IMG/VR virus record: IMGVR_UViG_3300021598_001001
Span: 62,001 to 126,000 of that record
DNA from: a virus
Reading direction: 5' to 3' (one strand)
Length of the DNA: 64,000 nucleotides
The stretch's first letter is position 1. Each line of letters starts with the position of its first letter. This document shows, in pieces, positions 46,401 to 56,592 of the stretch. The position numbers were made by a program, and so were the translations under genes. The notes beneath the pieces were generated by a model. It saw only the letters and a list, made by a program, of their open reading frames with translations, was not told the DNA's origin and made no database searches.

Positions 46401-49400
46401 AAGATTTTTCAAATAAAAAATATGTTAAGTTTTCTAGTGTAGGCCTTGGTACACATATAATTGCATATCCGCCAATTACAATTAATGTAGAAACTATTTC
46501 CGAAATTGGTGAAAGTAGTATAGTGACTCCCATTCTACAACCTGTGGTTTTGGGATCAATATCTGATGTTTATCTTGAAGATGGTGGCATTGGATATGGT
46601 TGCACAGATATTTTAAATTTCCATAGAAGACCTTTGGTTACAGTTCAGACCGTAACTTCTGAGTGTGTATTAAAACCTATTATTCTTGGTGGTTCTATTA
46701 TAGATGTAAAGATAATAAACAGTGGAAATGGATATAGAGCTGACTCAGATATTGTAATAAGTGGAGATGGATCTTTTGCTGAAATTGACCCAATAGTTAC
46801 GAATGGTAGAGTAACTGGTGTCAATGTATTACGTGGAGGTGTTGGATATGCATCTTCTAATACCGTATTAACTGTTGTTAATAGAGGTAAAGATGCTAAG
46901 TTCCTAGCAAATGTTAATGAATGGAAAATTAATCAGGTAATTAAACTTTCTGGACAAATTTCCAATGAAGATGATGGAGTATTGTTCCCCAGTAAAAATG
47001 AAGATCTTGGATTACAATTTATAAATTTCTATGCACCTAAAAAGTTAAGATATCAATTAGATGATAACTTTACCGAAACAAATAAAGAAAGTCCAAATAA
47101 TAAAGTACACTCTCCAATACTAGGATTTTCTTATGATGGATATCCTATTTACGGACCATATGGCTATGATCCATTAGTTGGTGGTACTATAAGACTATTA
47201 AAAACAAGTTATGAACTTCAACCTGATTTAACGCCAGGAATTAGACCTCCAGGGTTTATTGCAGGGTATTTCATTGATGACTATATTTTTACCGGATCCG
47301 GAGATTTAGATCAATATAATGGAAGATGGTGTAAAACTCCACAGTATCCTAATGGAACTTATGCTTACTTTAGTTCAATAACTGTTGATCCTACTGGCAA
47401 ATCCTCTCCAACATATCCATATATTATTGGAAAATATTTTAGAGGTACTCCAATAGAGGACAATTTCTTACAAAAAATAAATCAAGATACGGATCTATCT
47501 TCATATAGAATAACAAGAAATATTGGCCCATATTATATTAATAGTAATAATTCTGGATATGATTTGATTGATAAAATTTCTGATACTTATAAACAAGAAT
47601 TTAGAGTTAAGGAAGTTCAGGATTCCGGTATTGAGAGTGCAGTTATATTTTCTCCTGGGGACAATTATAGAATAAATGATAGACTTTTAATTAATAATAA
47701 GAATACATCTGGAACTGGAGCAAATATTGTAGTAGATTCTTTAAAAGGAAAAGAAATAGAATCTTTTATGATCGAGGATGTAAAAATAGAAAATGTTACA
47801 TTCTTATTTAAAAATGATGTAGTAGTCGTCCAAACAACAGAACCACATGAACTTTCTAATGGTGAAGTGATAACGATAACTGGTGTTTCTACCATAACTG
47901 CTTCTGAATTGGAAGGTAACTGGAAAGTATCAGTAGAAAATAAAACAGTTCAATTATCTGAAAATATTACAGTTGCTGCTTCTGGTGTTACCACTTTTAT
48001 TGGTGTTAAGGACATAAACGGATTTAATGTTAATGATGTTATTGGCATAGGAACAGAAATTTTAAGGATAGTTGACATATCTGCTCCTAGATCTGGATTT
48101 TATGTTAATAGGTTAGCAAATCCAGGAATTCATACAGCAGGAATAGATAATGTTAGGTTATTGCCAACAAGTTTTGAGTTTGTACCAAAGAGTCCTGTAA
48201 CTCAAGCTACCTTTGAAAATAGTGTAACATTTTTCAATCCAAAAGAAACTGTAGGTACAGGAACAGATAAAACTATAAGATATATTGTCGGTATTGGAAC
48301 CAGCACTGTTGAAGCCAGGGTTATCCCATCCAGATCCATTTATATACCAAATCATAGATTTTACACTGGTGAACCTCTTTTATATGGTCCAGGTTTAGGT
48401 GGAACTAGTTTATATTTTAATAATGTGGGTAGTGGAGTAAGTATTCCACTTTTAGATGGTCAAATAGTTTATGCCGTTAATTTGGGTAAAGATCATATTG
48501 GATTATCGACACTTGGATTTACCACAACTAGTGGTATAGGAACTAATTTAAATTCAGTAGAATTTGTTAATTTTGATTACTCATTTAGTATAATTGGTTC
48601 AGCACACTCACTGACAACATTATATCCAGAAATAAAAGGATCTATTTCCAAACATAATGGTATAGTAACTACTACTAGTAGTCATGGATTAAGTAATAAT
48701 GATATAGTTAATCTCAGTATTAATAATAGAGAACTAGATGAAGTAAAGATTCTTTATAATCCTGAAATAAGAAAATTAACAACTGCAAAAATACCTTTCG
48801 CTAATACTGATGTTTCTATTGCTGATAATACAATAGGTATTGGGTCAGCTATTTTAAAAACTGGAGATAAAGTAGTTTATCATACTGAGGGAAGTACTGT
48901 TGGTGGATTGCAAAATAATAGTACTTATTATATTTTAAGACTAAATCTGAATAGAATTCAACTTTGTGAATATGAATCTGATATTAAGAACTCCAATGTA
49001 ATAGATCTTACATCAACTGGACATGTATCGCATGGTTTTTATCTAATAAACCCTCCATTGAATTTTGTCGAAGGTAGTATTATAAAATTTGATTTGTCTG
49101 ATCCAAGTCTTCTTGAAATGGATCTACAATTCTATGAAGATCCCGATTTCCAAAATACTGTAGAGGTTATTGGAAATGATATTGATAACTTTGTTATTTC
49201 TAGAACTTTGGAATCACCAGGAACTTTTGGATCTTACGTTACTTTAGATTCATCTAATAAACAATACCCTAAATTACTGTATTATAATTTAATCGCTAAA
49301 AATCCACTAGATCTTAGAAAAAAAGAAATAACATCCGATAGAGAAGTAAAAGGAAATAATAAATTAACGGTAACTAAACACTCTTTAGATAAGAGTTATA

Positions 49401-52400
49401 TAGTTTCAGTGCCAAATGATACTACATTTACTTTCAATCTAAGTCAAAAATTAACTAAGCTTGAAGAACAGGCATATATTTCTTCTAATGAAAATGTTAC
49501 TTATACTACAAAATCTAAAACGGCTTTAGGTCCAATAAATTCTCTTAAAATTAATTTCCCAGGAAGAGGTTATAAAAAATTACCTTTTGTTGAAGGAATT
49601 GACACGCAATTTGGTGAAAATGCTATTATTAAACTCAAATCTTCCAAAATAGGTAGAGTCGAAGATTATGAGAGAATCAAAGATGGATTTGATTATCCAA
49701 CAGATCCAACTTTAACTCCTTCTTTAAGTGTACCAACAGTTATTGGAATAAGAGATATTTTAACTATAGATTCTGTTGGTATTTTAACTGGAGGTAGAGG
49801 ATATAATACTGCTCCGACTTTATTTGTAAAGGATAACCCATCAATAAAATTAAAAGCTGATATAACTGGAGGTTCAGTAACAAAAGTCACTATAGTTAAC
49901 AACTCAACTTCTTTGAGTTCACCACTACAAATTTCCTCAATTTATAATTCTAATGGATATGATATTGATAATGTTTCTGTTTCTGGAAATGATGTAACTT
50001 TAGAATTATTAGATACTAATTTTATTAATGTTGGTTTTGGGAATACACAAATTGATTTTCCTTTCGCAGTTGGAGATGAAATTTTTATTGAAGGTTGCCG
50101 ACTGACTAATTCCACTTCATCCAAGGCAAACTTTAATTCTAAATCATATGGATATAGATTCTTTAAAATTACTTCCACTAGCGTAGAAAATAAAACCATT
50201 ACTTATAGTATGTCTGGTATTTCTACGGGAGATTTTGGTACTTATGATGATACCATTACTTTGGGATATGTAGTTAATAAAAAATCTATGCCATCATTTG
50301 AGATGATCTTAAATGATAATGTTAACTATCTGTCTGGAGAAAGAGTAACTTCTAGAGTCTTCTCTGGAAATGTAATGGAGGGTGGATGGGATAATGAACT
50401 AAACCAGTTGAGAATAAATGATTCTGCTGGAAGTTTGATAGTTGGAGACAGAATATTTGGAGAAAATTCCAAAATAAATGGAGTAGTTGAATATTTTGAT
50501 ACTTTTAATCTAAACTCTACTTTAGGAGTTTCCAGAGATAAAGTTGGAGTGATAGACAATGCTGTTGGAATATTAAATGATTTCCAACAAAGAATTTCAG
50601 ATAATTTCTATTATCAAAAGTTTTCTTATGCTATTAAGAGCGAAATACCTTATGATTCTTGGAGAGAATCTGTAAGATCCTTGGTGCATCCATCCGGATT
50701 TAAAGAATTTTCAGACTTAGAAATCGTTACCGAGGCTACTCAACCCGAAGTTCAAATTGGTATATCAAAATCTACAGATCTAAGACCAACAGTTTTAGAA
50801 TCAGCATCATCATTCCTAGTTAATGTTGATAATAAAATTTCTATTGGTGAAAGAAGTAATTTTAATTTAGTTTATGAGGAAGATTTTCTTGATGATGGTT
50901 CTGTAGAGAAGGTATTCTTTAATGAAGGTATTGCTTTAAGAAATTATATTTTAAATAAAACAAATAAAGTTGTAACAATAGATGACATTAGTAGTCAATT
51001 TGATGGATCATCAATTCAAACTCTTGATGGAACTTATGCTGATGCTTCTGATCTATTAGATGGAAACAAAGCTTTTATTCAGCAAGAAGTAGTTGGATTT
51101 ATCACTGCAACTTATCCTGGAATAGTTACCAGTGTTGGATGGAGTAAAACCAGTTTTACTGAAGAAATAGGAAATGTTGTAGATGCTATATCTCATGACA
51201 TTAAGTACAATTCTAACAATAAATCAGTAGGCCAGGGACTGGATTATTGGTCTGGTATTGGAACAAGTTATATTTCTGGCATCACCACTGAAAGATTATC
51301 TGCTTATAATTACATAACAGATATATCAAAATACATTATTAATAATGTTGGAGTTAAAACTTCATATCAACTTGGAACTCCATTTGCAATAACAACTTCA
51401 TCTTATAATAATGTTACTGGAATTCAGACTATTAGATTAACTCCCGCAAATATAGTTAATTTAAATGCCTCTGTTGGTGATTACGTTGTAGTTAAAAATC
51501 TAGTTTTTTCTTGCAACTCTGGTGGAGGAATAAGTACTGCAATATTCCCAAATCTTGGTGCAGGTTTGGATGGAAACGGCCCATTATCACCAAAAGGATT
51601 TGTATATGAAATTATTGGAATAGGTTTGAGTACGATAGAAATAAATCCAGGAATATCTACTATTGATCACACATATGTTGGTGGCGGCACGGTAGAAAAA
51701 GCATTTATATCTACCAGTCAGTACTATAATTTTTCAATTTTAGCAGATTCGGATTGTAGTGTATCTTATAGTTCTAGTTGTTGTGCTAATGTTCAATCTT
51801 CAATTGTGAATTATGTTGGAATTATTACTACAATAATAGGATTAGGAACAGCCTCTAGTCCAGAAATAACCTATCCATCCATAACAAGAGGTGGAGTTAT
51901 AGTAGGTTTAACCACATTTAAATTAACATCAAATGGAAATCCACTATTTAAGAGAGAGTTTAGTGGATCTGATTCAAATGTAATTAAGATTGACACTGAT
52001 ACTTTTATTTTCAATAATCACAATTTCCAAAGTGGTCAAGAACTGATTTATACCTATTCTGGAACTCCAATTGGAATAGCAACTACTTCATATACCACTG
52101 AAATTAAAGATATTTTAATGCAGGTTGGTAATTATAATGGAACATCAATTTATGAAAATGGGTATGGTGCTGCTATTACAACATCAATAACTGGAATTTC
52201 TACGGTATTAGTTCCAGCAGGTCCAACAACGCAATTATTTAATGATGTAGTAGGAACCAGTACTTCTGGTGGAATTAATGCTGTGTTCGATGTAGTAGTT
52301 TCGTATTCTGCAACAACAGGACAACCATTATCAACATCAATTTCTCTGGTTTCAGGTGGAAAAGGATTTGCCGTTGGACAAACAGTATCTATAGCTGGTA

Positions 52401-55400
52401 CTTATTTTAAAGGATCTAATCCAACAAATAATCTCTCATTTGTAGTAAGTTCAACTGGACCAACAGTAATTCAAGCGGCAGCAAATCAAACCTATTCAAA
52501 TGTTCCCTCTTTGGATGTAAATGGAGCTACATTTAGTGTTTCTAGAAACAATGATGGAGAAATAAGTTCAATACAAGTTACCAATGGCGGATCTGGATAT
52601 GCATCTACCTCCGTAATTTCTATTGCAGGCACTTACATAGGTGGTTCTAATTCTAACGATAATGTTTCATTTACACCTATTGTTCTTGGATCGAATAAAC
52701 TTCCAAAATCTGTATTTGTCACTAAATTGGATGATAGTAAGTTTAAATTATCAGGATTATCTACTGCAACTATACTCAATATAGTTGGTTTTGGTACTGG
52801 AATCCATTCATTTGAGTACAAAGAACCCAATACAAGTTCTATTATCACCATAGATGGAGTTATTCAGACTCCAATTAGAAGTAAATCATTATCCATAACT
52901 TTAGGTTCCCCTGTTTCTTCAGCTTCTACAACTTTAATACAAGTTTTAACTGGAATATCTTCTCTTTATACTGGTGACATCATTAATATGAATTCCGAAT
53001 ATGTTGTTGTTAAGAATATCGGTGTCGCAGGAACTGATATTATTAAAGTAGAAAGGGGATATTTGGGAACTTCTGCAGGAGTCCATACTGTTGGAGTAGC
53101 TTGTACCGTATTAACTGGTGATTATAATATTGTAGGAGATGTAATTTACTTCACTACAGCACCATATGGAAAAATTGGTCCAGTAGGATTAAAAACTGGA
53201 TCTATATTTGGTGGAAGAGTTTTCTCTAGACAATTTGATCCTGGTGAACCTGAAGATAAGAATATTATTTTGGATGATATATCTTTATCATTTACTGGAA
53301 TAGCCGCTACAGAGTTTACTGCAAAAACTAAAGGATCTACAACAACTGCTCTATTCAATAATACTAATTCATCAACAAATATCAATAATAATCCTATAAT
53401 TTTAATTAATAATGTTTTCCAACGTCCTAGAACGGATTATGATATAGACGGTACTTCCGAAAATGTAATTAAGTTTTTAACTGGAACTCCTAGTGCGGGT
53501 AAAATAGTTAAAGTCGGTGTGACTACTGGATATGGATATTATCCTTTATTGGGCGCGAGTGCAGTGGCTAATGTTTCTGCAGCTGGAACTATTTCTTCTT
53601 TAACTCTTACTGGAAGTGGATCTGGATATAGATTACCTCCAACTGTAGGCATTTATTCTACTGTTGGTTCTGGAGCAAGTATAACTGCATCAGTTAGTGC
53701 AGCCGGTACAATAACCGGGTTCACAATTGTTAACGCTGGATCTGGTTACACTACAACCTCCATCCCAGAAGTTGTAATAGGAATACCTACTGCCTATAGT
53801 AATTTGGGAGTAGCATATACTGGCGGTTCTTCTGGAGTAGGCCAGGGTGCAAAAATTTCAGTTACTGTTGGTCAAGGATCTAGTATTATTGATTATAAAA
53901 TAGATAACCCTGGAATTGGATATAAAGTAGGTGATATATTAAAAGTACCAAATTTACTGATAAATTCTGGATTATCTACTGTTTTCCAAGAATTTAGACT
54001 AACTGTTAGAGAAGTTCAAACCGATAAGTTTTCTGGTTTTTATCCTGGACAGTTTATATTATTCGATGATTTTTCTGATAGATTCAATGGATTCCGTAAA
54101 AAGTTTACACTATCCGTTACTAATAACAATGTTAGAGAAATTCTGAGTTTAAAAACTCTCGCTGGAACTGATTTAAACTTAGAAAATAATCTTTTCATCT
54201 ATATTAATGATATTTTACAAATTCCTGGAGTTTCTTATACGTTCTCTGGATCTAGAGTTTTATTTACTGAAGCTCCAAAACAAAATTCCACCTGCACAGT
54301 TTTATATTACAGAGGATCTTCTATAGATGTAGAGGAGGTAACTCCACCACCTACCCTTAAAGAAGGTGACACTATTATTATTAAAGAAAATGAGTTTGAT
54401 CTTTTTGATACTGATCAATTGGAAAGAATTGTCAAAAAAATATCTGCTTCAGATCAAATAGACACTTTTACTTATAATAGTGTTGGAATAATTACTGATC
54501 CAAATAAAAATAGACCTCTAACTTGGATTAAACAGGAATATGATAGAATCATTAGCGGACAACTTTATTCTAAGTCAAGATTAAGTTTAAAGAGTAGTAT
54601 TAGACCTGTTGCTAAACTAATTAAGTCTGTAACTGAAACCGATTCTGTAATTTACGTTGATAATGCGTTCCCAATTTTTAGTGATGTTGACTTATTAAGT
54701 GAAGATAAGAGAAATGTTGTTATAAGTGAAGTTAAAAATATATCAGCAGCAATCTGTACATCTATAGTTTCAAGTTCTTCAACAATTTCTTCTATTAGTG
54801 TTGTTGATGGTGGAGTTGGTTATGCCTATACTCAAAACCCTGTCATCAGTATTTCTAAGTCATTGATTTCTAGAAAAGATCCAATTAAAGACTGGAAACC
54901 TTCTACAGGAATTACCACAGGATATGAATTAAACTCATTAATTTATGGAAATACTTTGGTTGCTGTTGGATCCTCTTCTCTATATGCCACAAGTATTGAT
55001 GCTGAAAGTTGGTCTACAGGATCTATCGGATTTGGTGGAACAATAAACTTTACTTCCGTATCTTGTGGTGGAACAAATGTTTATATGGCTGTTGGTGAAT
55101 ATGGTATAGTTTCTAAATCACTTGGATATGGAAGTACAGTTGGTCCATGGACTTTAATAAACCTTCTGGAGGAAAGTGTAGTTCCTGGTTTAGGACTTAT
55201 AACTAGATTCCCAACAACTTACACGGGAACTCTAAATGACATAGTTTATTCTCCAAATTTAGATTCATGGACTGCTGTTGGAGCTGCAGGATCAATATTT
55301 GGTGGAGTTGGTATAGGATCTACAATGTTAATTAGTAGATTCTCAGGAACACTTCAAAATATTAATAGTATAACTTATTCTCCAAGTGGACTTGTTGCAG

Positions 55401-56557
55401 TAGGTGACAATGGCGTAATATTATCTTCCGCTAATAATGTAATTTGGGATTCAAATAGTAGTCCAACATCCTTTAATTTAAATAAAGTCATTTATGTAAA
55501 TGGTAATTATGTAGTCGTAGGAGACTTTGGAGTAGTATTAAAGGGTATGAATCCTAGTTCTCTGCAATTAATGCCTGTTAATATTTCTGAAAATCTAGTA
55601 GATGTTTATTATAATGATTTTTACGTTGCTATCACTTCTAATGGCGACTTGTATTACTCTTTTGATCTATCTACATGGATTTATAGAGATACCAATCAAC
55701 CTAATAATTTAAAGGACATTTTACAGGTTCCAACATTAGGTTTAGAGGGAAGATATATTTCTGTAGGATCTGCAGGAACCGCAATTTATAGTGATCCTAT
55801 TTTCAATAGAGCCACTGCTATTGGTTATGTTTCTTCAGGAATATTAACTTCCGTCGAAGTTACAAATGGTGGATTTGGTTATCAACAAGATAATGAGCCT
55901 CCAGTTTTAGTTGAACCAGACATTGTTAAGATAGAAACTATTAAATCATTTAAAGTTATCGGTGATTTCGGAACTATTATCGGAATTAATACTTTTGTTG
56001 CAGGTACTCCAGGAATAGGAACAACTTCTCCAAAAATAGAATTTATACTGAAGTCTGAGACTTATGATAATAGTACATTAGGTATTGGGTATTCATCTCT
56101 TAATAATTTTGGAGTCGATTCCAGTCAACTTTCTAAGGGAGATTATTTCATTATTACTGATAGTAATGTAACTGTTGGACATGCATTAACGGGCATTACT
56201 ACAAGTTTGGGTGGTATGTCTAACTATCCAAACTCCAGAGTTGGTACTGCATATACCTACTTGGATGGAGTTTACAGGGTAGAGTCCGTAACTACCGCTA
56301 GTGTTGGAATTGTAACTGTAAGTTGCAATTTTGCTCCATTAGAATCTCCTGCAGGAAATTACATAGAAGTTTATAAGAGAGGTGAAGATGTAAGTGGTGT
56401 TAATACAAATGGATTCTACGGAAGATATAGTTGGAGTAAAATATATGATTATCAAAATAGGGCATTAGGAACTCCAGAAGCTTTTGATATTAATACAAAT
56501 AATGGTTTGACCGGACTTTCCACAGCACCACAAGTTACTAGAACGATATCAGTCTAA
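43439..56557 (+). CDS. Giant baseplate/tail protein in the gp7 position (4372 residues)
   Basis: A single frame of 13.1 kb. The N-terminus (RINDIVESQIPEFLNEESPL, about 1-300) is a helical wedge-like domain. The bulk is repeats of two kinds: GGxGYxxxPxVxI-type short beta units and HGFNDGELVTYNHTGTPIS-type beta sandwiches with IGGL/YYV/FKLS. About residues 1224-1336 hold a YHYH-like domain (SYDGYPIYGPYGYD, YNGRWCKTPQYPNGTYAYF). About 3817-4120 are Ycf48/BNR-like beta-propeller blades (LVAVGDNGVILSS, YVVVGDFGVVLKG). In T4 the gene between 6 and 8 is gp7 (1032 residues), so this protein would be a greatly expanded counterpart. Function of the extra domains unknown; host binding is plausible. Confidence 0.8.
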   Translation: MTDIKRVRINDIVESQIPEFLNEESPLFKVFLKSYYNSLDHKSGAIDLVDNIKFYKSVEAFNNNDLVQSTTLNGYIYASDSTINVDSTDSWPEKYGLLKIDDEIITYTEKTATSFIGCIRGFSGIDQIKSTQNSEFLQFQKTEAEEHEDNSIVYNLSNLFLVEFFEKFKYEFVPGFESRSFSEGISSENILTRIKDFYRSKGTNSSYEILFKILYGKDIQIIKPQDYTLVPSSNSYFVTKNILVEKISGGDPTETKGNFLYQNLPGIGTVSASIYNVEYRPIGNKLFYEISLDSTSFSGVFQVSGKTKVLEYTPAGSNSILVDSTIGFSKSGKLLVKPKDSNYIEITYSDKSSNQFLGVSGVTKPLDFSLDIVEEKFAYSYIGVGNTSKVDFRVINVIDSIDFSETSNLKVGDKIRLSGFGKDMSSSYQFSSWIYNVPTNHNIKNVSQVDSDKYRIILYDEVSFYKEQTIKLEDILGNISDATILDVEYPAGDTIKKYTNRILVQVTGSTFNVLDSKILKTLIIKSSHFSNDYSYINIIPSGVQNTYIDFKEQNFYVTSTGLPNYTIEASDTKKTISVVGASSTSLIYCPRHNIQTGESVYYDPGTNSTSGLSTGFYFVTRVDLDNIKLSFSKNDIFSKKYITLNPLTGNLDFIYKSGYQNKIIKNQKIFKKFDLTGRKKIFDDKNKRSTNNKQIGLLSNGVEILSPTLFDENIYYGKLSSIEVTNSGKDYDVVNVPQIIIQDEQGSNAKAHLNLSGEVKSIKVINPGIGYQTKPKITITGGNGSGCVLESNLVKSRITVGFRPSISVDVGSNSITFINNHNLVDGEEIIYNSNGNANIIGLVDKSHYFVGVSSEKIIKLYNTFTDAVDKTNEINITGISSGSHSLETLKNKNTITRVYVKDPGKGYSNRAVRIPSQFTTGETVGINTFDSYIFATKHGFNDGELVTYNHTGTPISGLSTSINYYVKVLDANRFKLSVAGIGTTLSKEDFSNKKYVKFSSVGLGTHIIAYPPITINVETISEIGESSIVTPILQPVVLGSISDVYLEDGGIGYGCTDILNFHRRPLVTVQTVTSECVLKPIILGGSIIDVKIINSGNGYRADSDIVISGDGSFAEIDPIVTNGRVTGVNVLRGGVGYASSNTVLTVVNRGKDAKFLANVNEWKINQVIKLSGQISNEDDGVLFPSKNEDLGLQFINFYAPKKLRYQLDDNFTETNKESPNNKVHSPILGFSYDGYPIYGPYGYDPLVGGTIRLLKTSYELQPDLTPGIRPPGFIAGYFIDDYIFTGSGDLDQYNGRWCKTPQYPNGTYAYFSSITVDPTGKSSPTYPYIIGKYFRGTPIEDNFLQKINQDTDLSSYRITRNIGPYYINSNNSGYDLIDKISDTYKQEFRVKEVQDSGIESAVIFSPGDNYRINDRLLINNKNTSGTGANIVVDSLKGKEIESFMIEDVKIENVTFLFKNDVVVVQTTEPHELSNGEVITITGVSTITASELEGNWKVSVENKTVQLSENITVAASGVTTFIGVKDINGFNVNDVIGIGTEILRIVDISAPRSGFYVNRLANPGIHTAGIDNVRLLPTSFEFVPKSPVTQATFENSVTFFNPKETVGTGTDKTIRYIVGIGTSTVEARVIPSRSIYIPNHRFYTGEPLLYGPGLGGTSLYFNNVGSGVSIPLLDGQIVYAVNLGKDHIGLSTLGFTTTSGIGTNLNSVEFVNFDYSFSIIGSAHSLTTLYPEIKGSISKHNGIVTTTSSHGLSNNDIVNLSINNRELDEVKILYNPEIRKLTTAKIPFANTDVSIADNTIGIGSAILKTGDKVVYHTEGSTVGGLQNNSTYYILRLNLNRIQLCEYESDIKNSNVIDLTSTGHVSHGFYLINPPLNFVEGSIIKFDLSDPSLLEMDLQFYEDPDFQNTVEVIGNDIDNFVISRTLESPGTFGSYVTLDSSNKQYPKLLYYNLIAKNPLDLRKKEITSDREVKGNNKLTVTKHSLDKSYIVSVPNDTTFTFNLSQKLTKLEEQAYISSNENVTYTTKSKTALGPINSLKINFPGRGYKKLPFVEGIDTQFGENAIIKLKSSKIGRVEDYERIKDGFDYPTDPTLTPSLSVPTVIGIRDILTIDSVGILTGGRGYNTAPTLFVKDNPSIKLKADITGGSVTKVTIVNNSTSLSSPLQISSIYNSNGYDIDNVSVSGNDVTLELLDTNFINVGFGNTQIDFPFAVGDEIFIEGCRLTNSTSSKANFNSKSYGYRFFKITSTSVENKTITYSMSGISTGDFGTYDDTITLGYVVNKKSMPSFEMILNDNVNYLSGERVTSRVFSGNVMEGGWDNELNQLRINDSAGSLIVGDRIFGENSKINGVVEYFDTFNLNSTLGVSRDKVGVIDNAVGILNDFQQRISDNFYYQKFSYAIKSEIPYDSWRESVRSLVHPSGFKEFSDLEIVTEATQPEVQIGISKSTDLRPTVLESASSFLVNVDNKISIGERSNFNLVYEEDFLDDGSVEKVFFNEGIALRNYILNKTNKVVTIDDISSQFDGSSIQTLDGTYADASDLLDGNKAFIQQEVVGFITATYPGIVTSVGWSKTSFTEEIGNVVDAISHDIKYNSNNKSVGQGLDYWSGIGTSYISGITTERLSAYNYITDISKYIINNVGVKTSYQLGTPFAITTSSYNNVTGIQTIRLTPANIVNLNASVGDYVVVKNLVFSCNSGGGISTAIFPNLGAGLDGNGPLSPKGFVYEIIGIGLSTIEINPGISTIDHTYVGGGTVEKAFISTSQYYNFSILADSDCSVSYSSSCCANVQSSIVNYVGIITTIIGLGTASSPEITYPSITRGGVIVGLTTFKLTSNGNPLFKREFSGSDSNVIKIDTDTFIFNNHNFQSGQELIYTYSGTPIGIATTSYTTEIKDILMQVGNYNGTSIYENGYGAAITTSITGISTVLVPAGPTTQLFNDVVGTSTSGGINAVFDVVVSYSATTGQPLSTSISLVSGGKGFAVGQTVSIAGTYFKGSNPTNNLSFVVSSTGPTVIQAAANQTYSNVPSLDVNGATFSVSRNNDGEISSIQVTNGGSGYASTSVISIAGTYIGGSNSNDNVSFTPIVLGSNKLPKSVFVTKLDDSKFKLSGLSTATILNIVGFGTGIHSFEYKEPNTSSIITIDGVIQTPIRSKSLSITLGSPVSSASTTLIQVLTGISSLYTGDIINMNSEYVVVKNIGVAGTDIIKVERGYLGTSAGVHTVGVACTVLTGDYNIVGDVIYFTTAPYGKIGPVGLKTGSIFGGRVFSRQFDPGEPEDKNIILDDISLSFTGIAATEFTAKTKGSTTTALFNNTNSSTNINNNPIILINNVFQRPRTDYDIDGTSENVIKFLTGTPSAGKIVKVGVTTGYGYYPLLGASAVANVSAAGTISSLTLTGSGSGYRLPPTVGIYSTVGSGASITASVSAAGTITGFTIVNAGSGYTTTSIPEVVIGIPTAYSNLGVAYTGGSSGVGQGAKISVTVGQGSSIIDYKIDNPGIGYKVGDILKVPNLLINSGLSTVFQEFRLTVREVQTDKFSGFYPGQFILFDDFSDRFNGFRKKFTLSVTNNNVREILSLKTLAGTDLNLENNLFIYINDILQIPGVSYTFSGSRVLFTEAPKQNSTCTVLYYRGSSIDVEEVTPPPTLKEGDTIIIKENEFDLFDTDQLERIVKKISASDQIDTFTYNSVGIITDPNKNRPLTWIKQEYDRIISGQLYSKSRLSLKSSIRPVAKLIKSVTETDSVIYVDNAFPIFSDVDLLSEDKRNVVISEVKNISAAICTSIVSSSSTISSISVVDGGVGYAYTQNPVISISKSLISRKDPIKDWKPSTGITTGYELNSLIYGNTLVAVGSSSLYATSIDAESWSTGSIGFGGTINFTSVSCGGTNVYMAVGEYGIVSKSLGYGSTVGPWTLINLLEESVVPGLGLITRFPTTYTGTLNDIVYSPNLDSWTAVGAAGSIFGGVGIGSTMLISRFSGTLQNINSITYSPSGLVAVGDNGVILSSANNVIWDSNSSPTSFNLNKVIYVNGNYVVVGDFGVVLKGMNPSSLQLMPVNISENLVDVYYNDFYVAITSNGDLYYSFDLSTWIYRDTNQPNNLKDILQVPTLGLEGRYISVGSAGTAIYSDPIFNRATAIGYVSSGILTSVEVTNGGFGYQQDNEPPVLVEPDIVKIETIKSFKVIGDFGTIIGINTFVAGTPGIGTTSPKIEFILKSETYDNSTLGIGYSSLNNFGVDSSQLSKGDYFIITDSNVTVGHALTGITTSLGGMSNYPNSRVGTAYTYLDGVYRVESVTTASVGIVTVSCNFAPLESPAGNYIEVYKRGEDVSGVNTNGFYGRYSWSKIYDYQNRALGTPEAFDINTNNGLTGLSTAPQVTRTISV

Positions 56558-56563
56558 TTTACA

Positions 56564-56575
56564 AATAAATAAATA
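56564..56575 (+). promoter_or_regulatory. Tandem late promoter motifs ATAAATA
   Basis: Two overlapping ATAAATA copies 18-28 nt before the ATG of the gp8 gene. Confidence 0.55.
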
Positions 56576-56592
56576 AAAACCAGTTATTTAAA

